Positions 1 through 6,814 of a stretch of 7,414 nt of DNA are shown piece after piece. Within the stretch, counting starts at the first letter, position 1. Every line of letters starts with the position of its first letter. Source of the DNA: an uncultured Erythrobacteraceae bacterium (GTDB lineage Bacteria; Pseudomonadota; Alphaproteobacteria; Sphingomonadales; Sphingomonadaceae); NCBI GenBank assembly GCA_946482075.1, contig CAMLQG010000120.1, forward strand, positions 1-7,414. The letters are read 5' to 3'. The notes beneath the pieces were generated by a model, which ran no database searches, was not told the DNA's origin, and saw only the letters and a list, made by a program, of their open reading frames with translations. The position numbers and the translations under genes were made by a program.

Positions 1-1765
1 AATTTTGGACGCCGATTACCCCAGAACCGGGGTCAATATTGCAGGCCGATTCACAGCGCATCACAGCTTCAATCCACGCTGCACACCATGAGGGACTGCT
101 TTCGTTCGCTTTCCGTGCACCGGGCCCGAACAGTTGCTCCAGCTTCCAATGGAAAGCCGAAAGATCTGGAGCGCGCATCAGAATGAGATCGCCTTCTCGA
201 TCGCATTGGAGAGACGAGAGGCGTTCGCCCTCATCGCATGCGTCATCCAACCCCAACCGTTTAGTAGCCTCGTTATGAGCGAGCCAAGCTTCCCGTACCG
301 CTGCGCCTTTCTCACGAACCAGTTTCGAAGGGTGATTGTCCCACTCATGCAGATTGCTGTGCCACACGTCATAATGCGCAGTCTGGCCATTCGTGGCTGT
401 CACTTCGAAAGACATCTCCGGTCGAGGTGCTACTAGAGCAACCTCATTGGCGAGTGGGATGTAGACATTTTCATGGTGCCGATCGTAATCCTCCCTCGCT
501 TCCTCAAACGCAGCCATAGCGGCTTCCCAGGCCGCCTGTTCGGCAGGATCCCGGGCGCCCAGCCGCTGAAGGTCGGTGGCAATCGCATCAATTACCGGAA
601 CGCCTTCGCCAGCGTCACCGTCCAGCATCTCGTCAGCCCTTATGACTGCGATCTTTTCGAGCAATTCTGTAATGCTGGAGACATCTGTTCCGGCGAGCGC
701 TCGCCAATGAGCCGCACGGTCGGAAAGCGCGTCCGTCCAAGCTCGCTCCATCACCGCTAATACCGGATCGCTGGAATCAACTGCCACATGCTCGGCGTCA
801 TTGTGCATCCCCCGGAGGCTTACTTCGTACTCAGCCGCCTTCTGATATGCAGCGAGCGCTTCTTGCCAAACCGAGCCGCGCTCCTTCACGATGGCAGAAA
901 CTTCGCCGGCTGGCTCGTTGCTGAGCATCCGGCGGTAATCAGCAATTGTTTGTTTGAGAAAATCCAAGTTCCAGCAGGAAACGCTGCCGTCGCCATCGCG
1001 GTCTTCCAGCACGTAATCCAGCTTCCAAATAAGAGCTGCCCCATCAGGCGCAGGAAAGCCAATCAACGCATCTTCGAGATCGCAGCGAACGTTCTGAAGT
1101 CGCTCTATCTCGTCGTTCACGTCTTCCGGGATAAATTCGTCTGGAAATTGAGCGCGTAAAGCCTCACGAACTTTCCCCTGATCCGGACCTTTCAGAGCGG
1201 GGCCCATCTTGGCTTCGAACGCCCTCGCTCTCTCGAATGCGGGGTTCCAGACCTTGTCTGCGTATTCGCCCTCCTCGACTTTGGCAGCCAGATATGCACT
1301 CATCAGTTCTGCCCATGTGCGCCCAGCCGCAGGCACCTCCGGTAGGATCGTGTCTGTGCAATCAACTGCACAAAAATCGTCGGCAAGAATGGCGCTCATC
1401 ATGTTCACTTCGCTTGATCCTTTCGGCTGGTCACCAGGCGAGGATTCGCCTGTGGACGGCCGAGTGGCGGGATCGGTCCTAACGTACTCCGAAGGTTTAG
1501 CGTTCAAATCGGGTTGATGCGAAGATGAGGCATGCTGGCGAAGATGGGTAATCAGATCACAACGCTCAGCATCCGACAGGCCCTGCAGTAATTCCCGGGC
1601 GGCCTCCTGCTCTTCGCACGTCGTGCCTTCATATGCGATGCAGAGGCCTGCCCTGGCATCCGTGACAAAATATCCGCCACCCAAGGATTCAAAATGGGAC
1701 AACCAGGCGATTGGGTCGAAGGTAGCCGCGCTTGCAGCTCCCATGATAGGGGCATCGGTAGCCAT
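1..1765 (-). CDS. Modular hypothetical protein, island cargo, 3' end beyond the window
   Basis: An uninterrupted minus-strand frame starts at an ATG (1765-1763) and stays open for 588 codons to the left edge, so the C terminus is missing. The start is supported by AGGAGA at 1776-1771, five bases upstream. I do not recognise a characterised family. Residues 1-80 form one unit with a W...GGGYF segment near residues 21-33. A low-complexity linker rich in P, S, T and G covers about 88-120. Then come three related modules: W151 to about 285, with PAPDGAALIWKL at 238-249; W300 to 403, a divergent copy; and W413 to at least 569, with RAPDLSAFHWKL at 531-542. No signal peptide or membrane segment is visible. 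Similar W...PAPD...WKL proteins of unknown function are, to my recollection, common in sphingomonads. Codon use is less GC-biased than in the genes right of the tRNA, which fits island cargo. It lies 99 bases after the integrase in the same orientation. The frame is certain; the function is unknown. Confidence 0.85.
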   Translation of the reverse strand, partial: MATDAPIMGAASAATFDPIAWLSHFESLGGGYFVTDARAGLCIAYEGTTCEEQEAARELLQGLSDAERCDLITHLRQHASSSHQPDLNAKPSEYVRTDPATRPSTGESSPGDQPKGSSEVNMMSAILADDFCAVDCTDTILPEVPAAGRTWAELMSAYLAAKVEEGEYADKVWNPAFERARAFEAKMGPALKGPDQGKVREALRAQFPDEFIPEDVNDEIERLQNVRCDLEDALIGFPAPDGAALIWKLDYVLEDRDGDGSVSCWNLDFLKQTIADYRRMLSNEPAGEVSAIVKERGSVWQEALAAYQKAAEYEVSLRGMHNDAEHVAVDSSDPVLAVMERAWTDALSDRAAHWRALAGTDVSSITELLEKIAVIRADEMLDGDAGEGVPVIDAIATDLQRLGARDPAEQAAWEAAMAAFEEAREDYDRHHENVYIPLANEVALVAPRPEMSFEVTATNGQTAHYDVWHSNLHEWDNHPSKLVREKGAAVREAWLAHNEATKRLGLDDACDEGERLSSLQCDREGDLILMRAPDLSAFHWKLEQLFGPGARKANESSPSWCAAWIEAVMRCESACNIDPGSGVIGVQN

Positions 1766-1864
1766 GTTCGTCTCCTAGTAAGACGTTTGTGGTCAGGCCC
1801 GGCATCGTGTTGCTGCACTTTGTCGGGCCGCTTGCTTTCATCGGACGGGATGTCCGGTGAAACT

Positions 1865-3091
1865 TCATCCAGTCTCCTTCTCAGGAAACGGTACGATCTC
1901 CGCGCCCGTGCGGAGCTGATCGAGATGATCACTCCACCATTGCGCCATTGCGACCCGCTCTTTCCAGTACGGTGACCGATTATAGATCCCGCGAACGGCA
2001 TTCTTGTCGGCATGCGAAAGTGCGCGCTCGACCGCGTCAGGGTTCCACTTGCCGCTTTCATTCAAAAGGGAGCTGGCAGTGGTGCGAAAGCCGTGTGCGG
2101 TCATTTCGGTGCCGCCGTACCCCAACCGCCTCAACGCGCCATTGATGGCATTTTCGGACATCGGACGATCTTTGGACCTTGCCGAAGGAAATACGAACTC
2201 GGAATGGCTCGAGAGCCCGACCATGCCGCGTATCAGTTCGATCGCTTGAATGGATAAAGGCACGGCATGGGCCTCCTTGCGCTGCTTCATTCGCGCGGCT
2301 GGAATGGTCCACACGGCTTTTTCCAGATCCAGTTCGTTCCACCGCATCTGACGTACCTCGCCGGGACGCTGGAACACGTGCGGTGTCAGCTTCAAAGCGT
2401 AGATGGTGGCTGGTTCGCCGGAATAGGTGTCGATGGCGCGCAGGAGCCTCCCTAGCTCGACCGCGTCCGTTATCGCTGCGTAGTGTTTCACTATCGGCGA
2501 TGCGAGCGCGCCCCTTAGCGCATGTGCTGGATCAGCATCAGCGCGAACCGTCGCAATGGCATAGCGAAACACCCGGCTGGCGAACGAGCGCACACGATTA
2601 GCGGTCTCACGCTTGCCGGCGCCCTCGATCTTTCTCAGGGCCTGCAAAATCTCGTGCGGTGTAATCTCAGCAATCGGACGTTTGCCGATGCTGGGTCGGA
2701 GGAGATCGAGAAACCAGCGGCTTTTGGACAATGTCGTGTCCGCAAGCCCCTCTTTCTCCCGCTTCTCGAGAAACTCCTCGCCGATCGCTTCAAAGCTATT
2801 CGCGGCGCCAAGCTTAGCGGCGATCTTCTCGTCCTGCTTGCGACGTGCCGGATCCGTACCGGTGGCCAGCGCCGAGCGGGCCTCGTCGCGCAACCGCCGG
2901 GCTTCCTTGAGACTGATCTCCGGATAAGCCCCCAGCGAAAGCTTCTTTTCCTTCCCGCTCACCCGAAACTTGACGCGCCACAGCTTCGAGCCCCCAGGGG
3001 TCACGAGAAGGTACAAACCCTTCTCATCCGCCAGTTTCCAGTCTTTCTGCCGGGCCTTGGCGGCTCGAATCAAAGTGTCGTTCAGGGCCAT
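1865..3091 (-). CDS. P4-type tyrosine recombinase (site-specific integrase)
   Basis: This protein catalyses integration and, with partners, excision of the element inserted at the adjacent tRNA-Leu. The N terminus, MALNDTLIRAAK followed by DEKGLYLLVTPGGSKLW, is the arm-DNA-binding domain (DUF4102 type) of P4-like integrases. A core-binding helical domain follows at roughly 95-195. The catalytic domain holds the expected residues (numbered from this ATG): R242 in QRPGEVR, K269 in ARMKQRKEAH, H333xxR336 in HGFR, H360 in LSHADKN, and the probable nucleophile Y370 in GIYNRSP, followed by the family-typical WKERVAMAQWW. The ATG at 3091 is preferred because it begins at the family's usual MAL. A TTG at 3109 would add six residues that have no family counterpart. 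AAGG at 3101-3098 is a usable ribosome binding site. The 408-residue length is normal and every catalytic residue is present, so the enzyme looks intact. It is transcribed away from the tRNA, the usual layout for this family. Confidence 0.96.
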   Translation of the reverse strand: MALNDTLIRAAKARQKDWKLADEKGLYLLVTPGGSKLWRVKFRVSGKEKKLSLGAYPEISLKEARRLRDEARSALATGTDPARRKQDEKIAAKLGAANSFEAIGEEFLEKREKEGLADTTLSKSRWFLDLLRPSIGKRPIAEITPHEILQALRKIEGAGKRETANRVRSFASRVFRYAIATVRADADPAHALRGALASPIVKHYAAITDAVELGRLLRAIDTYSGEPATIYALKLTPHVFQRPGEVRQMRWNELDLEKAVWTIPAARMKQRKEAHAVPLSIQAIELIRGMVGLSSHSEFVFPSARSKDRPMSENAINGALRRLGYGGTEMTAHGFRTTASSLLNESGKWNPDAVERALSHADKNAVRGIYNRSPYWKERVAMAQWWSDHLDQLRTGAEIVPFPEKETG

Positions 3092-3164
3092 TGGGGGCCT
3101 TTTCCGCAAAACGGGGCGTTTTTAGGCCCCCAGATCACATGAAGGCCCCCGTGAAGGCCCCCAC
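3092..3164. repeat. AAGGCCCCC repeats next to the integrase start, candidate arm-type sites
   Basis: The motif AAGGCCCCC(A) occurs four times in 73 bases: inverted at 3092-3101 (TGGGGGCCTT on the plus strand), then direct at 3123-3132 (first base T instead of A), 3142-3150 and 3154-3163. The last two lie in adjacent 12-base units, GAAGGCCCCCGT and GAAGGCCCCCAC (3141-3152 and 3153-3164). The inverted copy sits directly against the integrase ATG and provides its AAGG ribosome binding site. Arm-type repeats beside the core site are bound by the N-terminal domain of tyrosine recombinases, and autoregulation of int is known for phage P4. Assigning that role here is inference from position and repetition. 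Confidence 0.6.
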
Positions 3165-3276
3165 CAGCCGCCGATTAAGGACGGACAAGTGTGAACGCAA
3201 CCGAACACCAACTGCTGATTTTTCGCAGAAACCCGGGGCTTTTGCAACCGGGGATGAACGTCAATGAACAGGAAAA

Positions 3277-3303
3277 TGGTGCCCAGAAGAGGACTCGAAC
3301 CTC
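3277..3303 (-). other. Probable attachment site (attL) at the 3' end of tRNA-Leu
   Basis: The T arm, the acceptor 3' strand and the encoded CCA of tRNA-Leu face the integrase gene, which begins 185 bases further on. P4-family integrases normally recombine within the 3' end of a tRNA gene and restore it with an identical sequence carried by the element. This segment is therefore the expected core. No second copy is visible in bases 1-3276, so the partner site must lie to the left of the window. The exact crossover limits cannot be read from one junction. Confidence 0.6.
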
Positions 3304-3363
3304 CACGCCCTTGCGAGCGCCAGCACCTGAAGCTGGTGCGTCTACCAATTCCGCCATCTGGGC
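3277..3363 (-). tRNA. tRNA-Leu (anticodon CAG), CCA encoded
   Basis: The minus-strand sequence folds as a complete class II tRNA. The acceptor GCCCAGA (3363-3357) pairs with TCTGGGC (3287-3281), followed by discriminator A (3280) and a genomically encoded CCA (3279-3277). The D arm contains GGTAGACGC. The anticodon stem is CCAGC/GCTGG around the seven-base loop TTCAGGT, giving anticodon CAG (3329-3327), which reads CUG leucine codons. The long variable arm is CGCTC-GCAA-GGGCG, typical of tRNA-Leu. The T loop is TTCGAGT. The gene appears intact despite probably serving as an integration target. Confidence 0.98.
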
Positions 3364-3406
3364 ACGGGACACGATGCCATGTCGCACCGTGCCGGGTAGG
3401 AGCGCG

Positions 3407-3436
3407 CCGATAGCGGGGAGCACGCGGCCCTGTCAA
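3407..3436 (-). promoter_or_regulatory. Probable tRNA-Leu promoter
   Basis: On the minus strand a perfect TTGACA (3436-3431) is followed after 18 bases by TATCGG (3412-3407, three of six matches to the -10 consensus). This would start transcription near 3400, about 37 bases before the mature tRNA 5' end. The -35 box lies inside a perfect inverted repeat, GCCCTGT-CA-ACAGGGC (3427-3442). The assignment rests on the consensus -35 and the position alone. Confidence 0.45.
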
Positions 3437-3454
3437 CAGGGCGTGGCGCGTTCG

Positions 3455-3471
3455 GCCGAAAATGTTTCGGC
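3455..3471 (-). terminator. Hairpin after the monooxygenase gene, possible terminator
   Basis: GCCGAAA (3455-3461) and TTTCGGC (3465-3471) form a perfect seven-pair stem with a three-base loop, 20 bases beyond the monooxygenase stop codon. The hairpin separates that gene from the tRNA promoter. There is no clean T tract after the stem, so it is at best an imperfect intrinsic terminator. Confidence 0.4.
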
Positions 3472-3491
3472 GCTCCCCGAAATCCGGGCGA

Positions 3492-5135
3492 TCAGTCGAC
3501 CAGTTCGCGTTCCCGCTCGAACGTGAAGCCTTCATAGCCCGCCGCGGCGACAGCCTCGCACTTGCGGCGGTAATTATCGAGTCCGCCGACATAGGGCATG
3601 AATATCCGGGGCTTTCCGGGCACGTTTGCGCCCATATACCAGCTGTTGGCCTGCGGCATCAGCGTGGCGTTGGCGACGTCGTTGACGTGTTCGACCCAGC
3701 CGTCCTCCGCCGATCCTTCCGCATCGATCGTCCGGAGGCCATGCAAGCGCATATAGTCGATGCATTCCATGATCCATTCGACATGCTGCTCGATCGCGAG
3801 GATGACGACCGAAAGCACGGACGGGCTGCCCGGACCGGTCACCAGGAACATGTTCGGGAAGCCGGCCGAAATCAGGCCGAGATAGACGCGCGGTCCGGCC
3901 TCCCACTTGTCCTTGAGCTTCGCTCCGCCGACACCCCTGATGTCGATATTGTTGAGCGCGCCGGTCATCGCATCGAAGCCGGTCGCGAAGACGATCGCAT
4001 CGACTTCATGTTCCTTGCCCCCGGCGATGATCCCCTTCCGGGAAATGCGTTCGATCGGGTTCGCCCGGACATCGACCAGATGGACATGGGGCAGGTTGAA
4101 CGTCTCGAAATAATTGGTGTCGAGGCAGAGCCGCTTGGTGCCGAACGGATGGTCCGTGGGCGTGAGCAGCGCGGCGGTTTGCGGATCCTTGACCACGCCC
4201 GCGATCTTCCTCCGCACGAATTCCGCGACGATCATGTTGGCGTCCGGGTTCACCGCGATATCGTTGAACGCGCCCAGGAAAGCGAAGCCGCCTTCGGTCC
4301 AGCGCTTCTCGAGTTCGGCATAGACCTCCTCGCGCGAGACGGCGAGCGCGCTTTGATCATTATAGGGGTAGTTCGCGCCTGCCGGGGTGTATTCGGCGCG
4401 ACGGCGGTCCTCCATGAAGCTGTCCTTGGCCTTCTCGTGTTCGCCCGCCTGCAGAGGGCGGTTGAAGGCCGGAAGGCTGAAATTGGGCGTGCGCTGGAAG
4501 ACCGTAAGATCCGCGGCCTGTTCCGCGATCACGGGGATCGCTTGGACCCCGGAGGAACCGGTGCCGATCACGGCCACGCGCTTGCCGGCGAAATCCACGC
4601 CTTCATGCGGCCACTGGCCCGTATGATACCATTCGCCCTCGAAACTATCGAGGCCCGCGATGTTCGGCACCTGCGCGGCGGACAGGCAGCCCGTAGCCAT
4701 GATGCAGAAGCGGGCGGTGGCGACGTCGCCCTGGTCGGTGCGCACGGTCCACAGGCGGGCCGCCTCATCATAATGGGCGGACGTCACGCGCGTCTGGAAC
4801 TGGATGTCGCGGCGCAGATCGAGCGTGTCGGCGACATAATCCATGTAGCGCATGATTTCGGGCTGGGTGGGATAACGCTCCGTCCAGTTCCAGTTGCGCT
4901 GCAATTCGTCGGAAAAGCCGTACTGGTAATTGATGCTTTCCACGTCGCAACGCGCGCCCGGATAGCGGTTCCAGTACCAGGTCCCGCCGACATTGTCCCC
5001 CGCCTCGAAGACACGGGCGGAAAGGCCGCGCTGGCGCAGGAGATGAAGCGCATACATGCCGGAAAAGCCCGCGCCGACCACGATGGCGTCATAGGCCTGC
5101 ACAGCGGAATCCCCGGGGCGAACACCGTTTTCCAT
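3492..5135 (-). CDS. Type I Baeyer-Villiger monooxygenase (FAD and NADPH dependent)
   Basis: A class B flavoprotein monooxygenase that inserts one oxygen atom of O2 next to a carbonyl, turning ketones into esters or lactones with NADPH as reductant. It is cytosolic; no signal peptide is seen. Residues 21-26 (GAGFSG) form the FAD Rossmann loop. Residues 50-64 match the GGxWxxxRYPGxxCD fingerprint, and 165-176 (FEGEWYHTGQWP) match FxGxxxHxxxWP, which separates these enzymes from other flavin monooxygenases. GTGSSG at 191-196 is the NADPH loop. R335 in GTKRLCLDT aligns with the catalytic Arg of phenylacetone and cyclohexanone monooxygenases, and ATGFD is at 384-388. The 547-residue length is typical. 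The ATG at 5135 has GGAGAG at 5149-5144, eight bases upstream. It is divergent from the phosphotransferase gene across 178 bases and ends 128 bases from tRNA-Leu. The family is secure. The substrate (cyclic ketone, aryl ketone or steroid-like) cannot be decided here. Confidence 0.96.
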   Translation of the reverse strand: MENGVRPGDSAVQAYDAIVVGAGFSGMYALHLLRQRGLSARVFEAGDNVGGTWYWNRYPGARCDVESINYQYGFSDELQRNWNWTERYPTQPEIMRYMDYVADTLDLRRDIQFQTRVTSAHYDEAARLWTVRTDQGDVATARFCIMATGCLSAAQVPNIAGLDSFEGEWYHTGQWPHEGVDFAGKRVAVIGTGSSGVQAIPVIAEQAADLTVFQRTPNFSLPAFNRPLQAGEHEKAKDSFMEDRRRAEYTPAGANYPYNDQSALAVSREEVYAELEKRWTEGGFAFLGAFNDIAVNPDANMIVAEFVRRKIAGVVKDPQTAALLTPTDHPFGTKRLCLDTNYFETFNLPHVHLVDVRANPIERISRKGIIAGGKEHEVDAIVFATGFDAMTGALNNIDIRGVGGAKLKDKWEAGPRVYLGLISAGFPNMFLVTGPGSPSVLSVVILAIEQHVEWIMECIDYMRLHGLRTIDAEGSAEDGWVEHVNDVANATLMPQANSWYMGANVPGKPRIFMPYVGGLDNYRRKCEAVAAAGYEGFTFERERELVD

Positions 5136-5313
5136 GAATTTTTCTCTCCGAAGTCTATCTCTATGATGTCTAGACTACCTTGTCCGGCGGCCATTTGCCA
5201 GCATTGCGCGGCTGCCGTGATCGGGCACATAGAATGTCCGCCGAGCGCAAGGCACGCAAGCGGCCTGCCAATTGGCGGACCAGCGCCTAGGCTGGCTTCA
5301 AAAGCAGTACTGC
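5136..5313. promoter_or_regulatory. Divergent promoter region with several palindromes
   Basis: This gap must carry promoters for both the monooxygenase and the phosphotransferase. It holds the perfect palindromes GTCTAGAC (5168-5175), GCCAATTGGC (5267-5276) and GCCTAGGC (5285-5292). It also holds the inverted pair AGTCTA (5152-5157) and TAGACT (5171-5176), 13 bases apart, just upstream of the monooxygenase ribosome binding site. A plus-strand TAGAAT (5230-5235) is a candidate -10 for the phosphotransferase, but no convincing -35 accompanies it. The palindromes are plausible repressor or activator sites. No regulator gene is present in the window. Confidence 0.45.
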
Positions 5314-6792
5314 ATGGGAGCTGTAGAAACCGTGACGCCGAGCCGCGAGACCCTGCTGCGGGCGATCCGCAGCGCTGCCACGATGATCGGGAGCCGTGGA
5401 GCGGAACCCGAAGTGCTTGCGCTCCTAGGAGTGATCGATACGTGCGCCAACGAACTCGCCTTGCGCGAGGAGCCGGCCTTCTACCAGGCGTATCATGCAC
5501 AGGGCCTGGCGCTCGTTGCGCAGGGGCGCGAGCTGCTGGGCGAGATCGCGGACCCGTTTCCGCCCGAAGTACCGCCCGAGACGCTTCACGGTGCGCTGCT
5601 CGACGCTGCGATTGGCCGGGTAGCGGCAGCGCTGGAAAGCTGCGTCGGCGGGATCGTGGGACGCGCCGATCCGACTGCCCTCGCTTTCATCCGCGCCGCG
5701 ACCGAATGGGAGCTCGCGCTCTACACTCATCGGCTGAACGATGGCGGCGTGACCCAGCCGGCAACACTGTTCGGCTGCGACGAATTCGAAACCTATCTAC
5801 GAGCCCGCTGGCCCGAATGGACGGATCTGGAAGTCACCGACTTCGCGATGTTTCCCGGCGGCTTCTCCAAGTTCACCGTGATGATCGAGACACGGGACGC
5901 GGTGAACGGCCCGCAACGCCTCGTCGCGCGGGTCGAACCGCCGGTGAAGTTCATGGACCTCGACGGCATGGACGTCGCCTGCGAATTTCCCGTGGTTCTG
6001 ATGGCCTATCGCGCCGGTCTGCCGCTGGCCGAGCCGCTCTGGCTGGAGGACGACATCGGGAAGCTCGGACGGCGCTTCTTCGTCAGCCGCCGGGTCGCGG
6101 GATCGGTCATGGGCACGATGAAGGGTTCGGAGGATGCGATCCCGCGGGACGTCCTGCGCATGCTCGCATCCACCATGGCGCGCATCCACACCACCCCGCT
6201 CGACCGCGCCGATCCGCTCATCGCTTCCTCGCATCTCGGCAAGTGGCTGGACTATCCGAGCCTCAGGGCCAATTCGCTCGGCCTGGTCGATTACTGGGCC
6301 GGGCAGATGCCCGCAAACGGCGTCAAGGGCTCCCCCATCCTTGCCGAAGCGATCGCCTGGCTGCGCGCCAACGTGCCCGACGAGGACGGCCCGCTGAGCC
6401 TGATCCATGGCGATATCGGGCTGCACAACATGATCATCGAGGATGGCCGGCTGAACGCGCTCCTCGACTGGGAGAACTCGCGCATCGGCGATCCGGCCGA
6501 GGATTTCGCCATGCTCTTCGCCGGGATCGGCGACAGGGTCGACCGGGCGGAATTCCTCGAGCTATACCGCGAAGCCGGCGGCCCGGAGATCAGCGAACAG
6601 CGTCTCGACTGGTTCGCCGTCTATGGTGGCGTCTACGTCACGATCGGCGCGCTGGCGGTGCTGGCGAGGCTCGATGCATATGAACAGGCCAATATCGCGG
6701 GCACGCTGTTCGGCCTCAAATACGCCCACCACTATGCCAGCAGCCTGTCGGGGCTGATCGAGAAGGCGGAGCGGCGGGCCGCTTTGGTCTAG
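5314..6792 (+). CDS. Phosphotransferase family protein (APH/ACAD10-11-like) with N-terminal helical extension
   Basis: A protein of the aminoglycoside phosphotransferase / choline kinase fold, closest in style to the ACAD10/11-like kinases found near acyl-CoA metabolism rather than to antibiotic resistance enzymes. From this ATG (492 residues), the kinase domain begins near residue 165. A glycine-rich loop PGGFSK lies at 181-186 and RVEPP at 206-210, where this group often has RRPP. The catalytic loop HGDIGLHN spans 365-372 (catalytic D367, metal ligand N372), and LLDWEN holds the second metal-binding D385. Residues about 7-150 form an alanine- and leucine-rich helical region that resembles a DUF6285-like partner domain, but I am unsure. 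Start choice is uncertain. The ATG at 5314 lacks a clear ribosome binding site. A GTG at 5332 has GGGAG (5316-5320) eleven bases upstream, and a TTG at 5272 would also be in frame. It converges with the DUF1330 gene. The real phosphoryl acceptor is unknown. Confidence 0.9.
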   Translation: MGAVETVTPSRETLLRAIRSAATMIGSRGAEPEVLALLGVIDTCANELALREEPAFYQAYHAQGLALVAQGRELLGEIADPFPPEVPPETLHGALLDAAIGRVAAALESCVGGIVGRADPTALAFIRAATEWELALYTHRLNDGGVTQPATLFGCDEFETYLRARWPEWTDLEVTDFAMFPGGFSKFTVMIETRDAVNGPQRLVARVEPPVKFMDLDGMDVACEFPVVLMAYRAGLPLAEPLWLEDDIGKLGRRFFVSRRVAGSVMGTMKGSEDAIPRDVLRMLASTMARIHTTPLDRADPLIASSHLGKWLDYPSLRANSLGLVDYWAGQMPANGVKGSPILAEAIAWLRANVPDEDGPLSLIHGDIGLHNMIIEDGRLNALLDWENSRIGDPAEDFAMLFAGIGDRVDRAEFLELYREAGGPEISEQRLDWFAVYGGVYVTIGALAVLARLDAYEQANIAGTLFGLKYAHHYASSLSGLIEKAERRAALV

Positions 6793-6814
6793 GATCGCCC
6801 GATCAGGAAAGACC
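6786..6814. terminator. Nested hairpin across the convergent gene ends
   Basis: GGTCT (6786-6790) can pair with AGACC (6810-6814) outside an inner GATC/GATC stem (6793-6796 with 6801-6804). The structure spans both stop codons, TAG at 6790-6792 on plus and TGA at 6805-6803 on minus. It could act as a compact bidirectional terminator. Neither side has a T tract and the two stems are separated by unpaired bases, so the support is only structural. Confidence 0.3.

Noticed and set aside
968..1003. An EF-hand-like DRDGDG run (residues 255-260) in the cargo protein
   Set aside because: Position 12 of the loop is Asn rather than Glu, and no partner EF-hand is present. It is probably just an acidic loop in the module.
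39..1517. Several plus-strand frames of 79 to 123 codons
   Set aside because: All lie antisense to the continuous cargo gene on the minus strand, which has a clear ribosome binding site and internal modules.
1842..1856. Hairpin CGGAC-GGGAT-GTCCG after the integrase as a terminator
   Set aside because: The stem is only five pairs and no T tract follows on the minus strand.
1552..2061. A 169-codon minus-strand frame across the integrase end and cargo start
   Set aside because: It overlaps two well-supported genes in another frame and has no domain.
2522..3142. A 206-codon plus-strand frame
   Set aside because: It is antisense to the integrase coding sequence and shows no family signature.
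4784..5500. A 238-codon minus-strand frame over the divergent gap
   Set aside because: It runs out of frame over the start of the monooxygenase and antisense to the phosphotransferase; its composition is dominated by R, A, S and P.
3462..6683. A 1073-codon plus-strand open frame
   Set aside because: Its first half is antisense, codon for codon, to the monooxygenase, and its second half is out of frame with the phosphotransferase. It has no recognisable domain and reflects GC-rich codon bias.
5314..6792. An aminoglycoside resistance enzyme
   Set aside because: The catalytic loop belongs to the wider phosphotransferase fold, but the length, the N-terminal extension and the RVEPP segment fit the ACAD10/11-like group, and there is no resistance context.
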